64,000 nt of DNA from Methylococcus sp. EFPC2 (GTDB lineage: Bacteria; Pseudomonadota; Gammaproteobacteria; Methylococcales; Methylococcaceae). Within the stretch, counting starts at the first letter, position 1; every line of letters begins with the position of its first letter. Under the pieces are notes generated by a model. That model was not told the DNA's origin. It ran no database searches and saw only the letters and a list, made by a program, of their open reading frames with translations. The position numbers were made by a program, and so were the translations under genes. Positions 43,544 to 51,633 of this stretch are shown piece after piece. The stretch is from positions 3,534,001 to 3,598,000 of the forward strand of contig NZ_CP070491.1 in NCBI RefSeq assembly GCF_016925495.1, read 5' to 3'.

Positions 43544-45922
43544 ATGAGCCAGCGTTTTTCCCTATTCAATCCGTACTGTCTAACCGTCGTCGCCACCCTG
43601 AGCGCAAGCCCTTGGTGCATCGCCGAATCCGAAATCAGCTTCGACATTCCGGCCCAACCCCTGGCCGATGCCTTGCTGCAATTTTCGGAAACGAGCGGCA
43701 TCAAGGTGTTTTTCAGCTCGCAATTGACCGACAAGCTGCGCGGCAATGCGGTACAAGGGCGCTATCTGCCGCACCTAGCCCTGCAAAAGCTGTTGGCCGG
43801 CACCGGCGTCGTCGCCAAGAGCACGGCCGACGGCACGATCACCCTGGATCGGGGCAAGGCCGCGGTCGTTCCGCCGGAAAGCGCGGTGTTGGGCAAGGTC
43901 ACCGTGACCGGCAAGGCAGAGTACGACGATACCGATCCCTACAATCCCGACTACAACCGTCCAAACGCATCCACCGCCACCAAGACCGATACGCCTATCA
44001 TGGAGACGCCGTTTTCCGTACAGGTGGTCCCGAAACAGGTGTTGGACGATCAACAAGCGGTCAGAGTCGAGAAGGCCCTGCAAAACGTGAGCGGGGTGAC
44101 GCCATCGAACGCCAATGGCGGCGGGCAGGACGCCTATGTCATCCGCGGATTCTTCACCCAGACGATTTATCGCGACGGGGTACAGATCCCCGACCTTCAG
44201 AGCGGTCCCACCACCAAACGCGAGACCGCCAACGTAGAGCGGGTCGAGGTGCTCAAGGGGCCTGGCTCCCTGCTGTTCGGCCGCGCCGAACCCGGCGGCA
44301 TCATCAACCTGGTCACCAAGCAGCCTTTGACCATACCGTTCTACTCGCTACAGCAGCAGTTCGGTTCGTTCGATTTTTATCGCACCACGGTCGATGCCAC
44401 CGGCCCCGTGACCAAGGACGATACGCTGTTGTACCGCTTCAACCTGGCCTACGAAAACGCCGGTTCGTTCCGCGATTTTCACGACGGCAACGAGCGGATC
44501 TTCTTCGCTCCGGTGCTGACCTGGAACATAAGCCCGCGGACGAAGGCGACGCTGGAGTATGAGTTCCAGCACGTGGACGAGAGGCTCGATAACGGCGTTC
44601 CTCCTTTAGGCAACCGTCCCGCGCCGGTTCCGCGGGAACGCAGCATTCAGGACGCGGTGCTCAATCGCAACGTGATCGACCGCAATTACCTCGGTTTCCA
44701 CTGGTCGCATGCATTCAATGAGCAATGGACCCTGAGCCAGCGTTTCGGCATGGACCTCATCGATCAACCCGTCTTGGCGGGTTCCTACGTCGGCAGCGAG
44801 CTGAGTCCGGACGGTACCTTTGTGAGACCGTTCTATTCGTATCCGTCCAAGTCGGACCGCTACTACACCAGCCTGAACTTGACCGGCAAATTCTCTACCT
44901 GGGATCTGAAACACACCTTGTTGATCGGCGGCGACTACTATCGGATGGACGACCGTGTGGACGGGCATGACATCGACGGCCCGGATTTCAATGTTTTCAA
45001 TCCGGTCTACCTGACGCAGGCGCCGCAATTCGGTCCGACCACCTATCCGGTAAACCTCACGACATCCTGGCATGGCGTCTATTTTCAGGATCAGATTGAA
45101 CTGCCGTATCACGTTTTTGCGCTGGGCGGTTTCCGCTACGACAGTGCGGATATCCACGACAACTTATCCAATACCAGGACCAACGGCGACACGCGGGTGA
45201 GTCCACGCGGGGGACTGGTCTGGCGCCCCATCCCTGAACTCTCGCTGTACGGCAGCTACACGGAGAATTTCGGTGCTTCCAACGGTATCGACGCCGACGG
45301 CCAAGGCTTGCCGCCACAGACGGCCCAGCAATGGGAAACCGGAATCAAGACCGAGCTTTGGGGCGGGCGCCTGACCGGCACACTGGCTTATTTCGATCTG
45401 ATCAAACAGCATCTTACCGTTGCGGATCCGGCCAACCCCGTGCGCTCGCGGGCCATCGGCGAGGCGGAAAGCCGTGGCTTGGAGTTCGACTTGGCCGGCG
45501 AGATCCTGCCTGGCTGGCGTTTGATCGGCTCTTATTCCTACCTGCCTTTCGCCAAGATCACCGACGACGGAGCGGGCGCCAAGGAGGGCAACCGCCTGTT
45601 TTTGGCGCCGCGCAATGCAGGCAGCCTGTGGAGTACCTACGAGTTTCAGTACGGCGAGCTGAGGGGACTCAAATTCGGGGCGGGCCTACGTGCCGTGGGG
45701 CAGAGGGAAGGTAATCCGGAGAACAGCTTCGAACTTCCGGGTTACACCACGGTTAACCTCATGGCCAGCTACGGGATCAACGTGGGGCCATCCAAGGTCT
45801 TGCTACAGCTCAATGTCGACAATCTCATCGACAAGAACTATTTCCTCAACACCAACAGCGGCAGTCACATCCTGCCGGGTGCCCCGCGCACCTTCCTCGG
45901 ATCGGTCCGGGTCGACTTCTGA
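43544..45922 (+). CDS. TonB-dependent siderophore receptor with STN domain
   Basis: A 792-residue outer-membrane receptor. A signal peptide is followed by an STN domain (about 31-95; FDIPAQPLADALLQFSETSG), the plug (TDTPIMETPFSVQVVPKQVL; KGPGSLLFGRAEPGG) and a barrel ending FLGSVRVDF. CAGGAGG lies five bases before ATG 43544, which is preferred over the open frame from 43460. It completes a fecI-fecR-receptor set and is probably the signal source of that set. It is similar in motif layout to the receptors at 34088 and 36848. The C-terminal PepSY fragment begins 28 bases after its stop. Confidence 0.95.
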   Translation: MSQRFSLFNPYCLTVVATLSASPWCIAESEISFDIPAQPLADALLQFSETSGIKVFFSSQLTDKLRGNAVQGRYLPHLALQKLLAGTGVVAKSTADGTITLDRGKAAVVPPESAVLGKVTVTGKAEYDDTDPYNPDYNRPNASTATKTDTPIMETPFSVQVVPKQVLDDQQAVRVEKALQNVSGVTPSNANGGGQDAYVIRGFFTQTIYRDGVQIPDLQSGPTTKRETANVERVEVLKGPGSLLFGRAEPGGIINLVTKQPLTIPFYSLQQQFGSFDFYRTTVDATGPVTKDDTLLYRFNLAYENAGSFRDFHDGNERIFFAPVLTWNISPRTKATLEYEFQHVDERLDNGVPPLGNRPAPVPRERSIQDAVLNRNVIDRNYLGFHWSHAFNEQWTLSQRFGMDLIDQPVLAGSYVGSELSPDGTFVRPFYSYPSKSDRYYTSLNLTGKFSTWDLKHTLLIGGDYYRMDDRVDGHDIDGPDFNVFNPVYLTQAPQFGPTTYPVNLTTSWHGVYFQDQIELPYHVFALGGFRYDSADIHDNLSNTRTNGDTRVSPRGGLVWRPIPELSLYGSYTENFGASNGIDADGQGLPPQTAQQWETGIKTELWGGRLTGTLAYFDLIKQHLTVADPANPVRSRAIGEAESRGLEFDLAGEILPGWRLIGSYSYLPFAKITDDGAGAKEGNRLFLAPRNAGSLWSTYEFQYGELRGLKFGAGLRAVGQREGNPENSFELPGYTTVNLMASYGINVGPSKVLLQLNVDNLIDKNYFLNTNSGSHILPGAPRTFLGSVRVDF

Positions 45923-45950
45923 GGCTGGCTGAAATGGACATGGATGTGAG

Positions 45951-46559
45951 GTGTCCCCCCATCGCATCAATTTCGATCTACACCGCGCGGGCGGCCTGTG
46001 GCTTTGGGTGCTGCTGCTGATTTTCGCCTGGTCTAGCGTGTACATGAACCTCGGTGCGGTGTACACGACCGTTACCCGCCTTGCTTTTGATTACCGCAAT
46101 CCCTGGACGGACCTGCCCCTGCGAGAAAAACCCCTGGAGCAAGCCGCCCTCAACTGGCGCGTAGCGGAAAGCGTCGGCAGGGAGCTCATGGCCCGCGCGG
46201 GCGCGGCACAGGGTTTCAGTGTCGAGAGCCCCGTTTCCTTCCGGATCGACCGTGCCCACGGCGTCTACATCTACCACGTGCACAGCAGCCTCGATTTCCA
46301 GGATCGCTACGGTGAAACCCGGCTGTTTTTCGACGCCGATACCGGCGAACGGCGACTGCTCAGCCTGCCCAGCGGCCAGTACGCGGGCAATACGGTGACC
46401 GCCTGGCTGTTCGCCCTGCACAAGGCGAATGTGTTCGGACTGTCTTATCGCATCCTGGTCTGCCTGCTGGGCGTCGCTATCGTCATGCTGTCCGTCACCG
46501 GCGTCATCATCTGGCTGCGTAAGCGCCAGGCGCGCCGGCATAGGCGGCGGAGCTTATGA
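45951..46559 (+). CDS. PepSY-type membrane protein, C-terminal fragment
   Basis: A 202-residue product from GTG 45951. It begins exactly where PepSY transmembrane proteins have their conserved cytoplasmic-to-membrane motif (HRINFDLHRAGGLWLWVLLL). It contains a membrane helix (about 13-34), a second PepSY-like periplasmic part (YIYHVHSSLDFQDRYGETRL, FFDADTGERRLLSLPSG), another hydrophobic helix (YRILVCLLGVAIVMLSVTGVI) and a WLRKRQARRHRRRS tail. It lacks the first two helices. The N-terminal counterpart is 41257-41736, and about 60 residues between the halves are missing. It overlaps the convergent gene at 46507. Confidence 0.7.
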   Translation: MSPHRINFDLHRAGGLWLWVLLLIFAWSSVYMNLGAVYTTVTRLAFDYRNPWTDLPLREKPLEQAALNWRVAESVGRELMARAGAAQGFSVESPVSFRIDRAHGVYIYHVHSSLDFQDRYGETRLFFDADTGERRLLSLPSGQYAGNTVTAWLFALHKANVFGLSYRILVCLLGVAIVMLSVTGVIIWLRKRQARRHRRRSL

Positions 46560-46998
46560 AACCCGCGAGCAGCAGCCACTTGATGGTCGCGATCACGCCC
46601 GCGATCAAGTAGAGGTCTGGCAGGATAGGGGTGGCGCCGGAAATAAAGTAGAGATGGAGCGTGTTTTCAGCGGCATCCATGGCCGCAGCGGCAGGCATGA
46701 TCCAAGCGAGCAGGGAACTCGCAAAGGCATGGAATCGCAGGAATAGGGATGTACGGCGCGACAGCAGATAGCCGAACAGCCCGTAGCATGCAAGAAAGGG
46801 GAAGTCGAAGGCGAAATGCATCCTGAAGCGCGCCATTCCGTCAGGTCCCCATTGCGCGAGTACGGAATCGAAACCGGCCTGGTCGAAGGTGAACTGTATG
46901 GCCGGAATGCTGGGCTTAAGAGGCGCCGCTTGGATCGCCATGCCGATGAAAACCAGAGCGGTAAGCATGCCGACTGGCCGGAGCAGATAACGCGACAT
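46507..46998 (-). CDS. integral membrane protein of unknown function
   Basis: A 163-residue protein with about four predicted helices (starting PVGMLTALVFIGMAIQA; then FPFLACYGLFGYLL; FASSLLAWIMPAAAAM; LIAGVIATIKWLLLAGFI). I do not recognise it. ATG 46998 has AGGAG about ten bases upstream; the frame is open to 47022. Its last 53 bases overlap the 3' end of the PepSY fragment on the other strand, so the two transcripts are antisense there. Confidence 0.6.
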   Translation of the reverse strand: MSRYLLRPVGMLTALVFIGMAIQAAPLKPSIPAIQFTFDQAGFDSVLAQWGPDGMARFRMHFAFDFPFLACYGLFGYLLSRRTSLFLRFHAFASSLLAWIMPAAAAMDAAENTLHLYFISGATPILPDLYLIAGVIATIKWLLLAGFISSAAYAGAPGAYAAR

Positions 46999-47229
46999 CA
47001 GGATGGACTCCTTGCTGTACAAGTTGGCGGAATGGAGCGAGGCATAGGAATCAGCGCTTCATGCGCCGGCATAACCGTCCACGGAATTAACGTTGTCACT
47101 TCCGTTGCGGCGCGACCGTATCTCCATCCCCCACGTTTTTGTCGGCCGCTTGAGATTCGCTCCCCTTTTCCCATTGGCCTACCGCGCTGACCCATCACGA
47201 GGCCGTATACCCTCAACAGCCCCGCATCT

Positions 47230-48351
47230 CTACTGCCGGCCCGCCGAGTCGTCCAGGCGTGCGAGTTGGGCCAGATAGGCCTTGCGCTCCGACGGCGTCG
47301 GACTGTTTTCTATCGCGAGGTTCAGGTGCTTGCGCGCATCGTCGGTGTTGCCCAGGCCGGCATAGGCGGCGGCGAGCCAGAAATGGAATTCGTGGTAATA
47401 AGGGTCGCGCGCTATCTCCTTGCCGAACAGGTCTTTGGCAGTATGGAAATCCTTTTTTTCCATGGCCGCCATCCCCAGGTCGAAAAAATGAAACGGCGGA
47501 TAGGGCCGCAGTTGTTCGATTTTTTGCTGGAGCGCGCGGGCTTCTTCGTGACGGCCCAGTTCGGCCAGGGTGATGGCCAGATTCGTCATGGGCTGGATAT
47601 TGTCGGGTTCCTGTTCGAGCGCATAGGCGAACACCCGCTCGGCGATCTCGGGATGCCCGTGGCGCCGATATATCACGCCCAACGTGTTATAGGCGGTGAG
47701 AAACTTCGCATCCTGGCCGATAGCCGCCCGCGCCCACCAATAGGCATCGTCGATCCGTCCGTCGGTGATGGCCTCGGTCGCCCGGTTGTTCATGAACATG
47801 GCCACCACCGTTTCCTCCCTGAGCGCCTGGCGGCGCTGGCTGAGTATTTCCTCCGGCGGAACGAAGTCTATGGTCATCAGCTTGCCCTCGGCCAGGGCGA
47901 TGTTGACATGCCAATCCGCGAAATACAGATCGTCGCTTCGGCTCCAGAAAACTTCGCCGAGTACCTTCTGATACTGGACCGGTAACCCGATTGCCCTTGC
48001 GAACGCCCCGGTCATGATGACCAGCGACAGGCAATTGCCGCTGCGCGCCGCGAAGGCTTCGGCGGCGTTGCGGGTGTAGGTGGCATCGTAATCGAGCTTG
48101 AGTTGCCGGCGGTCGTAAAGCGCTTCGTATAGCCCGAGTTGCCGGCCCTTGGTGCGCAGTTGTTCGGCAACCTCGGTGTCGAGAAAGCGCTTCATGTCAT
48201 CGCTGAGCGCGAAGACGTCCTCGGCCTCGATCGACTCGGTGGGCGGCGCGAAAAGCGGGTCGCGAAACAACGATTCGGTCCGACGGATTTCCGGACCGCG
48301 CGCGCAGGCGGTCAGCAACACGACGCAAACCATCATCCCTAGCCTATACAT
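47230..48351 (-). CDS. lipoprotein with transglutaminase-like and TPR domains
   Basis: A 373-residue lipoprotein (lipobox LLTAC at about residue 16). The first half carries a transglutaminase-like Cys and His (GNCLSLVIMTGAFARAIGLP; YFADWHVNIAL), the pattern of the bacterial transglutaminase-like core. The second half has TPR units (TAYNTLGVIYRRHGHPEIAE; FHFWLAAAYAGLGNTDDARK). AGGAGG precedes ATG 48351; the open frame to 48552 is not needed. It probably acts at the cell envelope, and the substrate is unknown. It is divergent from rimO. Confidence 0.72.
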   Translation of the reverse strand: MYRLGMMVCVVLLTACARGPEIRRTESLFRDPLFAPPTESIEAEDVFALSDDMKRFLDTEVAEQLRTKGRQLGLYEALYDRRQLKLDYDATYTRNAAEAFAARSGNCLSLVIMTGAFARAIGLPVQYQKVLGEVFWSRSDDLYFADWHVNIALAEGKLMTIDFVPPEEILSQRRQALREETVVAMFMNNRATEAITDGRIDDAYWWARAAIGQDAKFLTAYNTLGVIYRRHGHPEIAERVFAYALEQEPDNIQPMTNLAITLAELGRHEEARALQQKIEQLRPYPPFHFFDLGMAAMEKKDFHTAKDLFGKEIARDPYYHEFHFWLAAAYAGLGNTDDARKHLNLAIENSPTPSERKAYLAQLARLDDSAGRQ

Positions 48352-48542
48352 TCCGACCTCCTGTTGCGGCAGCGAACCTCTAGCACGGCTGGGGAGAGCC
48401 GTTTTCCGGGCTAGAGTCCGGTTGCTGAATGTTGCGCCGCCGGAATGGCCGTGACAACTGCTCGCCTTCCCGTAACGGCATGAACCCGCCCTGGGTTTCG
48501 AGTAACATAGCCGGCCTTTTCTTAAATCTTTACAATTTCTAC

Positions 48543-49853
48543 ATGGCAACACCCCGCATCGGCTTCATCAGCCTGGGCTGTCCGAAGGCTTTGGTCGACA
48601 GCGAACGCATCCTCACCCAACTCCGTTCCGAGGGCTACGACCTGGTGCCCACTTACCGCGACGCCGATCTGGTGGTCGTCAACACCTGCGGCTTCATCGA
48701 CGCGGCGGTGGAAGAATCGCTGGATGCGATCGGCGAGGCCCTGGCCGAGAACGGCAAGGTCATCGTCACCGGCTGCCTGGGCGCAAGGGAAGCCGAGATC
48801 CGCAGCCGTCATCCCCAGGTGCTCAAGATCACAGGCGCCCATGCCTATGAGGAAGTGGTCGGCGCGGTGCACGAGCATCTGCCGCCGCGTCACGATCCTT
48901 TCGTCGATCTCACGCCGCCGCAAGGCATCAAGCTCACGCCCCAGCATTACGCCTATCTGAAGATTTCCGAGGGCTGCAACCACCGCTGCACCTTTTGCAT
49001 CATTCCCTCGCTGCGGGGCGACCTGGTCAGCCGGCCGATCGGCGAAGTGATGACCGAGGCCGAACGGCTGGTGAACGCCGGGGTGAAGGAATTGCTGGTC
49101 GTCTCGCAGGACACCAGCGCCTACGGGGTCGATCTGAAATACGGGACCAGCTTCTGGGGTGGTCGGCCGCTCAAGACCCGCTTCTATGATCTCGCCCGCG
49201 CGCTGGGCGAACTGGACGTGTGGGTGCGGCTGCATTACGTCTACCCCTATCCGCATGTCGACGAGGTCATCCCGCTGATGACCGAGGGCAAGGTGCTGCC
49301 CTACCTGGACATTCCCTTTCAGCATTCGTCGAGCCGCATCCTCAAGCTGATGAAGCGGCCGGCCAGTGCCGAGAACACCCTGGAGCGTATCCAGGCCTGG
49401 CGCCGCGAGTGCCCGGAACTGATCCTGCGCTCCACCTTCATCGTCGGCTTCCCCGGCGAGACCGAAGCCGAGTTCGAGGAATTGCTGGATTTCCTCGACG
49501 AGGCCCAGCTCGACCGCGTCGGCTGCTTCGCCTATTCGCCGGTCCAGGGCGCCGTCGCCAACGAACTGCCCGGCGCCGTGCCGGAAGAGATCAAACAGGA
49601 ACGGCTGGCCCGCTTCATGGAACGCCAGCAGGGCATCAGCGCCGAGCGCTTGCAGGCACGGGTGGGCTGGCGCGAGCATGTGCTGGTCGACGAAGTGGTC
49701 GAGGAAGGCGCGGTGGCCCGCAGCTATGCCGATGCACCGGACATCGACGGCCAGGTCTTCATCGATGGCGCGACCGATCTGGAAGTCGGCGAGTTCGTCG
49801 AGGTCGAGATCGAGGAAGCCGACGAACACGACCTATGGGCGCATCGGGTCTGA
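48543..49853 (+). CDS. rimO: ribosomal protein S12 methylthiotransferase RimO
   Basis: A radical-SAM enzyme of 436 residues that methylthiolates the conserved Asp of ribosomal protein S12. The UPF0004 domain has three cluster cysteines ([22 protein letters not shown]). The radical-SAM motif is CNHRCTFC (Cys145, 149, 152), and a C-terminal TRAM domain follows. The closely related MiaB is excluded by the RimO-type start [22 protein letters not shown] 48543 is the family start. coaBC begins 3 bases after its stop. Confidence 0.96.
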   Translation: MATPRIGFISLGCPKALVDSERILTQLRSEGYDLVPTYRDADLVVVNTCGFIDAAVEESLDAIGEALAENGKVIVTGCLGAREAEIRSRHPQVLKITGAHAYEEVVGAVHEHLPPRHDPFVDLTPPQGIKLTPQHYAYLKISEGCNHRCTFCIIPSLRGDLVSRPIGEVMTEAERLVNAGVKELLVVSQDTSAYGVDLKYGTSFWGGRPLKTRFYDLARALGELDVWVRLHYVYPYPHVDEVIPLMTEGKVLPYLDIPFQHSSSRILKLMKRPASAENTLERIQAWRRECPELILRSTFIVGFPGETEAEFEELLDFLDEAQLDRVGCFAYSPVQGAVANELPGAVPEEIKQERLARFMERQQGISAERLQARVGWREHVLVDEVVEEGAVARSYADAPDIDGQVFIDGATDLEVGEFVEVEIEEADEHDLWAHRV

Positions 49854-49855
49854 GC

Positions 49856-51076
49856 ATGTCGGCGCTGAACGGAAAGCACATTCTGCTGGGCGTCACCGGT
49901 GGCATCGCCGCCTACAAGGCCGCCGAACTGACCCGCCAGCTCAAGTCGCGCGGCGCCGAGATGCGGGTGGTGATGACCGAAGCGGCGCAGGCCTTCGTCG
50001 CGCCGCTGACCTTCCAGGCGCTGTCCGGCAATCCGGTGGCGACCCATCTGCTGGACCCGGTCGAGGAATCGGCCATGGGCCACATCGCATTGGCACGCTG
50101 GGCCGAGCTCGTCTTAATTGCCCCGGCAACCGCGGATTTCATCGCCCGGCTGCGGGCCGGCCTGGCCGGCGACCTGCTGTCTGCCCTGTGTCTGGCGAGC
50201 GAGGCGCCGCTGATCCTCGCGCCCGCGATGAACCGCGCGATGTGGGCCAACCCGGCGACCCAGGACAATGTACGTGTTTTGCGCGAGCGCGGCATCCGTT
50301 TGCTGGGGCCGGAGGAAGGCGAACAGGCCTGCGGTGAAACCGGGCCGGGCCGCATGCTGGAGCCGGTCGAATTGTGCGAGGCGCTCGAGGGCTCGTTCGG
50401 CGATGGCTCGCTGGCCGGCCTGAGCGTGCTGATCACCGCGGGCCCGACCCGCGAGCCGCTGGATGCCGTCCGTTATTTGAGCAACCGCAGTTCCGGCAAG
50501 ATGGGCTATGCCTTGGCGCGCGCCGCGGCGGACGCCGGTGCCCGTGTCACACTAATTTCAGGGCCGGTCGCCCTGATGCCTCCGCCCGGCGTCGAATTCG
50601 TGGCCGTGGAAACCGCCGCCGAGATGCACGTAGCCGTGTTATCGCGAGTGCATGAGTCCGACATTTACATCGGCGCGGCGGCGGTGGCCGATTACCGGCC
50701 CGCCGAGGTCGCCCAGGCCAAGATCAAGAAGACGGCCGCCAGCCTGAACCTGGAACTGACGCGCACCGAAGACATCCTCGCCGCCGTGGCCGGGCTCAGC
50801 CCCAGGCCGTTCACCGTGGGCTTCGCCGCGGAGACCGACAGGCTGGAGGACTACGCCCGCGGCAAGCTGGCCGCCAAGAACCTGGACATGATCGCCGCCA
50901 ACTGGGTCGGGCGCCCGCAAGGCGGCTTCGACCGCGACGAAAACTCGTTGCACGTCTTCTGGCCGGACGGCGAACGGGAACTGCCGCTGGCCGATAAAAG
51001 CCGCATCGCCATCCAACTGATAGAACTCATAGCCGAACGATTCCATGCGCAAGATACAACTGAAAATCCTCGATAA
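49856..51076 (+). CDS. coaBC: bifunctional phosphopantothenoylcysteine decarboxylase / phosphopantothenate-cysteine ligase
   Basis: Two steps of coenzyme A synthesis in one 406-residue protein. The N-terminal CoaC flavoprotein has [23 protein letters not shown] and the catalytic-Cys loop [10 protein letters not shown]. The C-terminal CoaB ligase has [20 protein letters not shown] and [15 protein letters not shown]. It begins two bases after the rimO stop. Its 3' end overlaps the start of dut by 32 bases. The order coaBC-dut-algC-argB is the familiar gammaproteobacterial arrangement. Confidence 0.96.
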   Translation: MSALNGKHILLGVTGGIAAYKAAELTRQLKSRGAEMRVVMTEAAQAFVAPLTFQALSGNPVATHLLDPVEESAMGHIALARWAELVLIAPATADFIARLRAGLAGDLLSALCLASEAPLILAPAMNRAMWANPATQDNVRVLRERGIRLLGPEEGEQACGETGPGRMLEPVELCEALEGSFGDGSLAGLSVLITAGPTREPLDAVRYLSNRSSGKMGYALARAAADAGARVTLISGPVALMPPPGVEFVAVETAAEMHVAVLSRVHESDIYIGAAAVADYRPAEVAQAKIKKTAASLNLELTRTEDILAAVAGLSPRPFTVGFAAETDRLEDYARGKLAAKNLDMIAANWVGRPQGGFDRDENSLHVFWPDGERELPLADKSRIAIQLIELIAERFHAQDTTENPR

Positions 51077-51500
51077 GCGATTAGGCGGGGAGATTCCGCT
51101 TCCGCACTACGCGACCCCCGGCTCGGCCGGCCTGGACTTGCGCGCCTGCCTGGACGACACCCTGACCCTGGCGCCGGGCGAAACCCAGCTCATCCCCACC
51201 GGCCTGGCGATCCACATCGACGATCCGCATCTGGCGGCGGTGCTGCTGCCGCGCTCGGGGCTGGGACACAAGCACGGCATCGTGCTGGGCAATCTGGTCG
51301 GGCTGATCGATTCGGACTACCAGGGCCAGGTCTTCGTTTCATGCTGGAACCGCGGCAGCGAGCCTTACGAGATCCACGTCGGCGAGCGCATCGCCCAGAT
51401 GGTTTTCGTGCCGGTGGCGCAGGTGGCATTCGAGCAGGTCGAGGAATTCAGCGAGAGCCAGCGCGCTGAAGGCGGTTTCGGGCATTCCGGGCGGCGTTAG
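51045..51500 (+). CDS. dut: deoxyuridine 5'-triphosphate nucleotidohydrolase (dUTPase)
   Basis: A trimeric dUTPase of 151 residues that removes dUTP and makes dUMP for thymidylate synthesis. All five motifs are present: [40 protein letters not shown] and the C-terminal EGGFGHSG arm. It overlaps coaBC by 32 bases in another frame, so the two are probably translationally linked. Confidence 0.97.
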   Translation: MRKIQLKILDKRLGGEIPLPHYATPGSAGLDLRACLDDTLTLAPGETQLIPTGLAIHIDDPHLAAVLLPRSGLGHKHGIVLGNLVGLIDSDYQGQVFVSCWNRGSEPYEIHVGERIAQMVFVPVAQVAFEQVEEFSESQRAEGGFGHSGRR

Positions 51501-51633
51501 CCGCGTGGTTTATCCTCGATCATCGGCTTGTGTTACCGTGTGGCGACTCGTAACGTCATCCCGGATCGGCCCTACGCGACACGTGTGCTCAAGGAGCAGT
51601 CATTTACCATGAATTCGGACGAGCGGATTTGCA

